From positions 581,254-645,253 of the forward strand of contig NC_016587.1 in assembly GCF_000283655.1 (NCBI RefSeq): a stretch of DNA of 64,000 bases. Direction: 5' to 3'. How positions within the stretch are numbered: position 1 is the first letter of the stretch; each line of letters starts with the position of its first letter. The stretch is from Azospirillum lipoferum 4B (GTDB lineage: Bacteria > Pseudomonadota > Alphaproteobacteria > Azospirillales > Azospirillaceae). Below the pieces are notes generated by a model. The model had not been told where the DNA came from, ran no database searches, and saw only the letters and a program-made list of their open reading frames with translations. The translations under genes were made by a program, and so were the position numbers. This document shows positions 1 through 12,000 of the stretch, piece after piece.

Positions 1-3000
1 GACTATTCGGCCTCCGATACCGGCGTGACGGTCGATCTGGCGGCCGGCGCCGGCAGCGGCGGCGATGCCGAAGGCGACCTGCTGTCGGGGATCGAGAACC
101 TGACCGGCTCGGCCCATGACGACCGGCTGACCGGTGACGCGAACGCCAACCTGCTGGACGGCGGTGCGGGCGACGACACGCTGGCCGGGCTGGGCGGCGC
201 CGACACACTGACCGGCGGCGAGGGGACCGACACCGCCGACTATGCCGCGTCGGGTGCGGGCGTCACCGTCGATCTGGCGGCGGGCACCGGTTCCGGCGGC
301 GATGCCGAGGGCGACCGGCTGGCCGGGATCGAGAACGTCACCGGCTCCGCCGCCGCCGACAGCTTGTCGGGCGACGCGGGCGGCAACCGGCTGGACGGCG
401 GCAGCGGGGACGACTGGCTGTCCGGCGGCGCCGGGGCGGATACGCTGATCGGCGGCGACGGAATCGACAGCGCCGATTATGCGGCCTCGACCGGTGGCGT
501 CGACGTGAACCTCGCCGCCGGCACCGGTTCGGGCGGCGACGCCGAGGGCGACCTGCTGACGGGCATCGAGAACCTGACCGGCTCCGCCCATGACGACCGG
601 CTGACCGGCGATGCGAACGCCAACCGGCTGGACGGCGGCGCGGGCGACGACATCCTGGCCGGGCTGGGCGGGGCGGACACGCTGGTCGGCGGTGACGGCA
701 TCGACCTTGCCGATTACTCGGCCTCCGCCGCGGGTGTGGCGGTGGACCTGTCGACCGGGACCGGTCTCGGCGGCGACGCCGAGGGCGACCTGCTGTCGGG
801 GATCGAGAACCTGACCGGCTCGGCCCATGACGACCGGCTGACCGGTGACGCGAACGCCAACCTGCTGGACGGCGGTGCGGGCGACGACACGCTGGCCGGG
901 CTGGGCGGCGCCGACACACTGACCGGTGGCGAGGGGACCGACACCGCCGACTATGCCGCGTCGGGTGCGGGCGTCACCGTCGATCTGGCGGCGGGCACCG
1001 GTTCCGGCGGCGATGCCGAGGGCGACCGGCTGGCCGGGATCGAGAACGTCACCGGCTCCGCCGCCGCCGACAGCTTGTCGGGCGACGCGGGCGGCAACCG
1101 GCTGGACGGCGGCAGCGGGGACGACTGGCTGTCCGGCGGCGCCGGGGCGGATACGCTGATCGGCGGCGACGGAATCGACAGCGCCGATTATGCGGCTTCG
1201 ACCGGTGGCGTCGACGTGAACCTCGCCGCCGGCACCGGTTCGGGCGGCGATGCCGAGGGTGACGTGCTGACGGGGGTCGAGAACCTGTCCGGTTCCGATC
1301 ACGACGACCGGCTGACCGGCGATGCGAACGCCAACCGGCTCGACGGGCGCGGCGGCAACGACACGCTGGCCGGGCTGGGCGGGGCCGACACGCTGATCGG
1401 CGGCGACGGCATCGACACGGCGGAGTATCTGGCCTCGGCCGCCGCGGTGTCCGTCAGCCTGACGAGCGGCACCGGTTCAGGCGGCGACGCCCAGGGCGAC
1501 CGGCTGACCGGCGTCGAGAACCTGACCGGTTCCGCCTTCGGCGACCGGCTGACCGGCGACGGCGGCGCCAACATCCTCGACGGGGCGGGCGGCAACGACA
1601 CGCTGCTGGGCGGTGCCGGCGCCGACACGCTGATCGGCGGCGCCGGCAGCGATACCGCCGACTATTCGGCGTCCGGGGCGGCGGTGACGGTCGATCTGGC
1701 GGCCGGAACCGGGCTTGGCGGCACGGCGGAGGGGGATGTGCTGATCGGGGTGGAGAACCTGATCGGCTCCGCCCGCGCCGACCTGATGACCGGCGACGGG
1801 CAGGACAACACCCTGCGTGGAGGCGCGGGTGCGGACACGCTGACCGGCGGCGCCGGATCGGACACCGCCGACTACACCGGTTCGGCGGCGGGGGTGACGG
1901 TCAGCCTTGCCGACGGGACGGCGGAAAGCGGCGATGCCGCGGGCGACGTGCTGACCGGGATCGAGAACCTGACCGGCTCGGCCGCCGACGACCGGCTGAC
2001 CGGCGATGGCGAAGCCAACCGCCTGCGCGGCGGCGGCGGCAACGACACCCTGATCGGCGGGACGGGCGCCGACACGCTCAGCGGCGGGGCTGGGATCGAC
2101 ACCGCCGACTATTCGGCGTCCGACGCGGCGGTGTCGGTCAACCTCGCCACCGGCATCGGCCGCGGCGGGCATGCGGAGGGCGACCGTCTGGACGGGGTGG
2201 AGACCCTGATCGGCACCGGGCTCGGCGACAGCCTGACCGGCGACGGCGCCGCCAATTATCTGGACGGCCGCGGCGGCGCCGACAGCCTGTCCGGCGGGGC
2301 CGGCGACGACACCTTGCGGGTGCTGGACGACGGATTCGCCAGCCTGGACGGCGGCAGCGGTTTCGACACCCTGCGCTTCGAGGGGGAGCGGCTGGTGGTG
2401 ACCGGCGCCGATGCCGGCGGGGTTCACGGCCTGGAGACGATCGACCTCTCCCATTCCGGCCGCCAGGTCCTGATCCTGAACGAGCAGGGCATTCTCGCCG
2501 ACACCGGCGGCGCGCCGCTCTATGTCACCGGCAACCGCGACGACCTGGTGACCTTCAAGGAATCCGGCTGGAAGCGCGGCGGTGCCGAGACCGTCGGCTC
2601 CGTCCTCTACAACCAGTACAGCCGCGGCACGACCACGATCTATGTCCAGGATGGCGTGCGGATGTTCGGCGACCTCCTGGTCACCGGCACGGCGGGAGAC
2701 GACATCCTCACCGCGCCGTCGGGCGTCGGCCATGTGGTGGTGTTCGGCGAGGGCGGCGACGACACGGTGCGGTTCGGCGCCGGCTTCCGGCATGAGATCG
2801 CGCATCTGGTGCGGATCGACGACGACCTCCACGTCCTGTTCGACGCCCAGGGCGGTCCGGCCGGCGAGGACGGCTATGCCCGCGACCGCGTCACCATCAT
2901 GGGCCATTTCGCCGCCAACGGCGCCGCCGGGGCGGGGGACGGCAGCGTCCGCCGGATCGAGTTCGCCGACGGCGTGGTCTGGCCGGTATGGGGCGACGAC

Positions 3001-6000
3001 CTGCTGCTGGGCAGCACCGGCGACGACACCGTCGCCATCGAACCGGGGTTCGGCAGCCACAGCCTGCATGCCGATGCCGGCGTGAACGTCATCCGCTTCG
3101 GTGACGACGTGACCGCCGACGACCTGCGCCTGTCGCGCAAGGGCGACGACCTGGAGATCCGCATCGCCGGCACCGACCGCTCGCTGCTGCTCTTCAACCA
3201 TTTCTCGGCGGAGGCGCTGGCCGGCGCCGGCAATGGCGGGGTCGAGGCGGTCGAGTTGGCCGACGGCACGCGCTGGCGCGTGCGCGGCAGCGACGTGGTG
3301 ATCGGCAGCGGCGGCGACGACCGCGTGGTGTTCGGGTTGGATGGCGGGCAGACGACGCTCTACGGCAGCGCCGGGGCCGACACAATCGCCTTCGCGACGA
3401 CCATCGATCCCGACCGCATGCGGCTGAGCCGCGAGGGCGACGACCTGCGCCTGTCCTATGAGGGCAGCGGCGCGTCCTGGCTGATCGAGCAGCATTTCGA
3501 CGGCGATCCGGACGGCTACCGGACGATCCGCTTCGGCGACGGCACCGAATGGGCCATCGACAACACCCGCCTGATCGCCGGCACCGCCGCCGACGAGAGC
3601 GTGGAGCTGGGCGCCGGGCTGGGAGAGCGCGTGCTGGCGACCGGCGGCGGCAGCGACGGGCTGGTCCTGGCGGCCGGCATCGCCCCGTCGCAGGTGGCTC
3701 TGCGCCGCGACGGCGACAAGCTGGCGATCCAGATCGCCGGCAGCACCGACCGGGTGGTGGTGCTCAACCACTTCAACGGCACGGGCGCCGGCAACGGCGT
3801 GCTGCGCAGCCTGAGCTTCGCCGACGGCACGGTGTGGCCGCTGGATCCCGGCACCGGGTTCCGCATCGGCGGCGACACCGGCGACGTGTTCTCCTTCAAG
3901 CCGGGCGACGGCGCCGTCACGCTGTTCGCCGGCAAGGGCGTCGATACGCTGAACGTCGCCTCCACCATCGGCGCCGCCGCGCTGGGCTTCACCCGCCAGG
4001 GCGACGACCTGGTCATTTCGGTGAAGGGATCGGCGGACAAGGTCACGGTGCTGAACCATTTCGCCAGCGGCTGGGGCGCGTCGCTGCTCGAGAACGTCTA
4101 TGCCGGCGGGCGTTTCTGGAACCTGTCCGATCCGGCCATGCTGATCGGCGGGGCCGGCGACGACAGCTACACCCTGACGGTGGGCAGCGGCGCCATGTCG
4201 ATCCTGCCCGGCGGCGGCAACGACCGGATCGTCATCGGTCCCGGCATCGACAAGGCGAGCGTCACCATGCAGCGGGTGGGCGACGATCTGGTGATCGGCC
4301 TGCGCACGCTGCCCGACAAGCTGACCGTGCTGAACCACTTCTCCGGCGGGGCAAGCGGCGGGGTTCACACGCTGCGCTTCATCGACGGCGACACCTGGAA
4401 CATCTGGGGCGCCAGTCTGATGGTCGGGACCAGCGCCACCGACACCTTCACCGCCGAACCCGGCATCGGCCACGTCTCGCTCTTCCCCGGCGGCGGCAGC
4501 GACCGCCTGCGGCTGGGCACCGGCTTCGACAGCCTGAACACGCTGGTGCGGCGGGACGGCGACGATCTCGAGATCGTGATGCGCGACGGCAGCGATTCGG
4601 TCAAGGTCCTGAACCACTTCCTGGGCAACGAGGCGCGCGACATCGCCTTCGCCGACGGCAAGGTCTGGACGGTCGGCGGCCCCAATGCCCGCATCGGCAC
4701 CGACGGCGCCGACCGCTTCGTCCTGTCGCCCGGCATGGGGAATGTCGTGATCTATGGCGGCGGCGGCCAAGGCGGCGACCGCATCGAGGTGGCGCCCGGC
4801 GTCGACCCGTCCACCGTCCGGCTGACCCGGGTCGGCAACGACCTGCGGGTCACCGCCGGCACCGACAGCATGACCATCGTCAACCAGTTCGCCACCGGCG
4901 GGGTGGTGACGATCCCCGAGATCGTCTTCCCCAACGGCGTCGTCTGGCCGATTGCCGGCACCAACGTCTTCATCAGCGGCGCCGGGGCGGAAACGATCCC
5001 CGCGGGTCCGATGTTCATCTATCCCGGTGCGCCCGGCCAGCGTCTGTCCATCGACGCCGACCCGGGCAAGACCCGCGTCGTGCGTGTCGGCAACGACCTG
5101 CATCTGAGCATCGTCGGCCAGCCGAACGAGATGATCGTCGTCAACCACTTCGCCATGAACGGCATCGGCGATCTGGTCTTCGACAACGGCACCACCTGGA
5201 ACATCCAGGGCGGCCGGGTGCTGATCGGCGGCACCGGCCATGACGAATTCGTGATCCAGCGCGGCATGGGCGACGTCATCGTCTATCCCGACAGCATCGG
5301 CGACGACACCCTTCGCTTCGTCGACACGGTGGACGGATCCAAGATCCGCGTGGCGCGCGTCGGCGACAATCTGCGCATCACCATCGACGGCACCGCGGAC
5401 GCGCTGACCATCGTCAACCATTTCGCCGGCACGCCGATGGAGTCGCTTCAGCGTCCCGACGGCTCCGTCCTGCCGCTGACCGGCGACGGGCTGCTGTTCG
5501 GCAGCCCCGGCGGAACCGTCTTCCTGGTCGGCGAGGACAGCGGGTCGAAGACCATCTATGCCGAGGGCGGCGACCGCGTGGTCTTCGACGACATCGACAG
5601 CACGGAGGTGCGGCTGATCCGCACCGGCTCCGACCTGCAGATCTTCATCGACCGCACGCAGCAGGTGGTGACCGTCCTCAACTATTTCGGCGGCGTCGGC
5701 CAGCTGGAGTTCCCCAACGGACGGACCTTCGACCTGTCGTCGCCCTACACGCTGATCGGCGGCGGCGGCGGCGACCGCTTCACCATCGGCAGGACCGGGC
5801 CGGCCAGCCAGATCATCCATGCCGGCGGCGGCGGCAGCCAGATCGACTTCGGCCCCGACGTCTCGCCCGGCGACGTGACCCTGCGGCAGGACGGCGTCGA
5901 TCTGGTCGTGGTCTTCATCGGCAGCGGGCGCACGGTGCGCGTGGTCAACCACTTCACCGCACCCACCGACGGCCTGTCGCGCGGGCTCGACGCCATCACC

Positions 6001-9000
6001 TTCAGCGGCGGCGTCACGCTGGACGTCTTCGGCGAGAACGTGATGTTCGGCCAGCAGGGGACGGACGACTTCACCGTGTTTCCCGGCCAGGGTCGGCAAT
6101 ACATCTTCGCCGGCGGCGGCACCGACCGGCTGACTTTCGGTCCCGGCGTCGATCCGGCGCTGGTGCGGATGGAGCGGGACGGCGTCAACCTGCACATCTT
6201 CACCGACGACGGCAGCATCGATCTGGTGGCGGTCAACCATTTCGGCCCCACCGGGGTGGCGGGCAGCGGCTCCGGCCTTGCCACCGTCGCCTATGCGGAC
6301 GGGCAGAACTGGACGGTCGCCGGCAACGGCATCCTGATCGGCAGCCTCGGCAACAACAGCTACAGCGTGGCGACCAACAGCGGCCCGGTGACGATCCACC
6401 CGGCGGGCGAGGACAACCGGCTGGCCTTCACCGCGGGCATTCCCCCAACGAATTTGCGGCTGGTGCGCGAGCATGACGACCTGCGCATCCTGTCGGCCGA
6501 CGGCACGGTCAACGTGCTGGTGGTCAACCATTTCCGGAACCAGCTGGATCAGGTCACCTTCTCGGCCGGCGCGCCGTGGAATCTGGGGGCGGGCAACGTC
6601 TTCATCGGCGGCGACGGGCCGTCGGTCTTCCGCTTCGACAACATCGCCACCGACCTGATGGTGTTCCCCGGCAGCGGCGACATCGTGGGGATGCCCAGCG
6701 GCCTCGACTGGAAGGACGTGGTGCTGACGCGCTCCGGCGGCGACCTGATCGTGCAGGTCCGCGCCACCGGGCGGCAGGTCCGCATCGTCAATCATTTCTC
6801 CGCCAGCGACGGCACCGGCGGGTTGGCCGGGCTGAACTTTGCCGACGGCACGACCATGCCGCTGGGTGAGCTGGCGGTGCTGGGCGGCGGCAGCGGCGAC
6901 CTGCTGACCGGGACGGCCACCGAAGACGTGATGCTGGGCCAGGACGGCGACGACCGGCTGAGCGGCGGCGGCGGCAACGACACGCTGATCAGCGGCATCG
7001 GCAACGACACGCTGGACGGCGGCGCCGGCAACGACGTCTATGTCTACCGCATCGGCGACGGCCGCGATTACATCCTGGACAGCGCCGGCTTCGACCGGAT
7101 CGAGTTCGGTCCCGGCATCGGCCGCGGCGACCTCTACTTCGCGCGCTTCGGCAACGATCTCCACATCCGCTTCCGCGGCCGGCCGGCCGACGAGATCGTG
7201 GTGACCGGCCGCTTCAACATGGCGGGCGACGGAACCAGCTTCGTGGAGCGGCTGGCCTTCGCCGACGGCAGCAGTTTCGAGCTGACCCGCACCGACATCG
7301 CGCTGGAGACGGTGGCGACCAACGCCAGTGAATACCTGCAGGGCTACAATGTCGGCGACCGGATCGAGGGAACGGCCGGCAACGACACGATCCTGGGATA
7401 TGCCGGCAACGACACGCTGATCGGCGGCACCGGATCGGACTCGATCGACGGAGGGATGGGCGACGACCTGATCGACGGCCGCGACGATCCCGGCACCGAT
7501 GGCGCACGGGACGTGATCCTGGGCCGCGACGGCAACGACACCATCCTGGCCGGCGGCGGATCCGATGTCATCCTTGGCGGTACCGGCGACGACAGCATCG
7601 ACGGTGGCGGCGGCAACGACAGCATCGATGGCGAGGACGGCAACGACAGCATCGACGGCGGCACCGGTGCCGACACCATCTATGGCCGGGACGGCAACGA
7701 CACGCTGGCCGGCGGCGCCGGCAACGACACGCTCTACAGCGGTGCCGGCGACGACCTGATCCGTTACGGCGGCGGCAGCGACACCATCGCCAACGAGGAC
7801 GGCCGCGACATTCTGGAGATCGGGCCGGGCTTCGCCCGCGCCGACCTCTACTTCGCGCGCTTCGGCAACGATCTCTACATCCGCTTCCGCAATTCGGCGG
7901 AACAGATCGTCCTGACCGGCCGCTTCAGCGGGGCGGGCGACGGGACCAGCTTCGTGCAGACGCTGCGCTTCGCCGACGGCACGGACTATGCCGTCACAGC
8001 GCAGGATCTGGCGCTGGAAACGGTGGCGACCGACGCCAGCGAGACGCTGGAAGGCTACAATGTCGGCGACATCATCCTCGGCCAGGGCGGCAACGACACC
8101 ATTCACGGCTATACCGGCAACGACAGCCTGGACGGCGGGAGCGGCAACGACCGCCTCTATGCCGGCAGCGGCGACGATGTCCTGGAGGGCGGCGACGGAG
8201 CAGACGCCCTGTATGGCGACATCGGCAACGACCTGCTTTCCGGCGGCACCGGCAACGACAGCCTCTATGGCGAGGCGGGAGCCGATTCCCTGTCCGGTGG
8301 CGACGGCGCCGACTTCCTGTCGGGTGGCGACGGCAATGACGGTCTGACCGGCGGGGCGGGCAACGACACGCTGGATGGCGGGGACGGCAACGACCTGCTG
8401 GAGGGCGGTGACGGCGACGACAGCCTGCGGGCCGGCGACGGCGACGATACGCTGGTGGGCGGCAACGGCACCGACACCCTGTCGACCGGGGCCGGCAACG
8501 ACACCATCCGCTTCGATGGCGGGCGCGAGACCATCACCAACGAAGGCGGCGCCGACGTGCTGGAGATCGGCGGCGGGCTGACCAAGGCCGATCTCTATTA
8601 CGCCCGCTTCGGCAACGACCTGTATCTGCGCTTCCGCAATCGCAGCGACGAAGTGATTCTGACCGGCCGCTTCAGCGGCGACAGCGACGGGTCGAGCTAT
8701 GTCCAGACCGTGCTGTTCGCCAATGGCGACCGCGCCGATCTGACCGATCCAGCCCTGGTGCTGGAAACGGTGGCGAGCGAACTCAACGACTCGCTGGAGG
8801 GTTACAACGCCAACGACACCATCAGCAGCCTGGGCGGCAGCGACACCATCCGTGGCTATGGCGGCGACGACCTGCTGGCTGGCGGCACCGGCAACGACGT
8901 GCTGTTCGGCGGAACCGGGAACGACCGTCTGAACGGCGGCGGCGGGGCCGACCGTCTGGAAGGCGGCGACGGCAACGACACGCTGGAAGGCGGAGACGAT

Positions 9001-12000
9001 GCCGACCTGCAGTATGGCGGTGCGGGCGACGATTTGATCCTCGGCGGCGGCGGCAACGATTACATGCAGGGCGGTGACGGGGCAGACAGCCTGACCGGCG
9101 ACGTCGGCAACGACACGCTGTACGGCGATGCCGGCGACGACAGCCTGCAAGGCGGCGACGGCAACGACTATCTTCAGGGCGACGACGGCGCCGACACGGT
9201 GGAAGGCGGGGCGGGCACCAACACCGTCCTGACCGGGCTGGGCGACGACGTGATCCGCTATGACGGCGGGCGCGACACCATCACCAACGAGGGCGGCAAC
9301 GACGTTCTGGTGATCCGCACCGCATTGAGGCGGGAGGACCTCTATTTCGCCCGCTTCGGCAACGACCTGTATCTGCGCTTCCGCGGCGCGGCCGACGAGA
9401 TCGTTCTGAAGGACCGCTTCAACGGCGCCGGCGATGGGACGAGCTATGTCCAGCGCATCCTGTTCGCCGACGGGCAGGAGGTGGACCTGACCGACCCGAC
9501 GCTGAAGCTGGAAACCCTGGCGACCGCGGCGTGGGAGACGCTGGAGGGCTACAATGTCGGCGACCTCATCCAGGGCGTGGGCGGCAACGACAGCATCCAC
9601 GGCTATGGCGGGAACGACACGCTGGATGGCGGGGCCGGCAACGACACGCTCTATGGCGATGCGGGCAATGACACGCTGATCGGCGGGGCGGGCGACGACC
9701 GGCTGGAGGGCGCCGACGCCGACGACCTGCTGCAGGGCGGCGACGGCAACGACAGCCTGACCGGCGGGGCCGGCGACGACACGCTGACCGGCGGCGCCGG
9801 TAAAGACCAGTATTACGGCGGCGACGGCAACGACCTGATCGACAACCGGGACGACACCGGCACCGGCGCCGCGCTGAATGTCGCCTATGGCGAGGCGGGG
9901 AACGACACCATCCTGGGCGGCGATGCGGGCGAGACCTTCGCCGGTGGAGACGGCGACGACCGGCTGGAGGGCAATGCCGGCAACGATTGGCTGGAGGGCA
10001 ACGCCGGGAACGACAGCCTGCAAGGCGGCGGCGGCGACGACAACCTTCAGGGCGGCGATGGCGCTGACACTCTGGAAGGCGGGGCGGGCACCAACACCGT
10101 CCTGGCCGGGCTGGGCGACGATGTGATCCGCTATGACGGCGGGCGCGACACCATCACCAACGAGGGCGGCAACGACGTTCTGGTGATCCGCACCGCTTTG
10201 AGGCGGGAGGACCTCTATTTCGCCCGCTTCGGCAACGACCTGTATCTGCGCTTCCGCGGCGCGGCCGACGAGATCGTTCTGAAGGACCGCTTCAACGGGG
10301 CCGGCGATGGGGCGAGCTATGTCCAGCGCATCCTGTTCGCCGACGGGCAGGAGGTGGACCTGACCGATCCGACGCTGAAGCTGGAAACCCTGGCGACCAC
10401 GGCGTCGGAAAAGCTGGAGGGCTACAATGTCGGCGACCTGATCCAGGGCGTGGACGGCAACGACACGATCCATGGCTATGGCGGGAACGACACGCTGGAT
10501 GGCGGGGCCGGCAACGACACGCTCTATGGCGATGCGGGCAACGACACGCTGATCGGCGGCACCGGTGTCGACCGGCTGGAGGGCGGCGACGGCCTCGACA
10601 CGCTGGACGGTGGCGAGGGGGACGACACGCTCTATGGCGATGCCGGCGACGACACGCTGATCGGCGGGGCCGGCAACAACACCCTCTATGGCGGAACGGG
10701 CAGCAACGTCATCCGTTTCGATGGCGGCCAGGACATCGTCTACAACACCGGCGGCAGCGACGTCATCGAACTGGATGAGTCCTTCGACAAGGCTGCGCTC
10801 TATTTCTCCCGTTTCGGCAATGATCTCTATGTGCGTTTCACCGGCCGGACGGATCAGATCATCGTCAAGGACCGCTTCAACGGCGCCGGCGACGGTGCGG
10901 CCTATGCGCAGACCCTGCTGTTCGCCGATGGATCGCGGGAGGATCTGACCCGCAAGGATCTGGTGATCCAGACGATCGGCGGCGCTGGAGGCGACAAGCT
11001 GGAGGGGTACAATGTCGGCGACACCCTCGACGGACAGGCCGGCAACGACACCGTTTACGGTTATGGTGGCGACGACACGCTGACAGGCGGAACCGATCAC
11101 GATCTGCTGGATGGTGGCGATGGCTCAGACATCGTCGATGGCGGGGAGGGCAACGATCTGGCTTTCGGCGGTGGTGGAAATGATACCGTTGCGGGCGGAA
11201 ACGGCGAGGACCGCCTTTGGGGCGATGGTATTTCTCCCACTGGGAATGAGGTGATCACCATTCGGATTCGAATGGGTGGACACAGTGTCAGTGGAAATTG
11301 GCCCCGAACCATCGTCACTCTCGATGGTCGGGTGATTATGGACGAGACGGTCTACGTCCATTATTCGCATCTCAGTCCTTATCGGGTTGAAACGATTTAT
11401 AATGGAGAACTGCGGGATTATAAGTTCACGTTAAGGGATATCAGTCAGGCAAGTCAGCTTGTCATCAGTGTGTACGATTATACGCATGGACGCGAAAGGC
11501 ATAGCACGGCCGTGTTCATCGCCGGCATTGAGGTCGATGGCTATCCTGTCGCTGCCGGGTTTTATGTTTGGGAGTCCTACGCTGCAGGCGTATGGGGGCT
11601 GAATTCCCTCCTGCCCTCCCCATCCGCGACCGAACCTGTCGGCAACGACTCTCTGACGGGTGGCGCCGGCAACGACGCGCTCAGCGGCGGCCAGGGCGAC
11701 GACAGCCTGACGGGCGACAGCGGCAACGACACCATCCTCGGCGGCGCCGGCAACGACACCATCCTCGGCGGAGCCGGCTCCGACGAAATGCATGGCGGCG
11801 CCGGCAACGACCAGATCGACAACCGTGACGACCCGAACGCCGCCGGCATCAACGACCTGTCCTACGGCGGTACTGGTACCGACACCCTCTACGGCGGTGG
11901 CGGCATCGACGTCGCCTATGGCGGGGCCGGCGACGACCTGATCGACGGCGGCGGCGGCGCCGATTACCTCTATGGCGAGGACGGCGCGGACTCCGTCCTC

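Noticed and set aside
1477-11100. A 3207-codon open frame on the minus strand opposite the RTX gene
   Set aside because: The product is a low-complexity Val/Ala/Asp/Gln pattern that mirrors the RTX codons. Very GC-rich codon periodicity keeps antisense frames open. No start context or family supports it.
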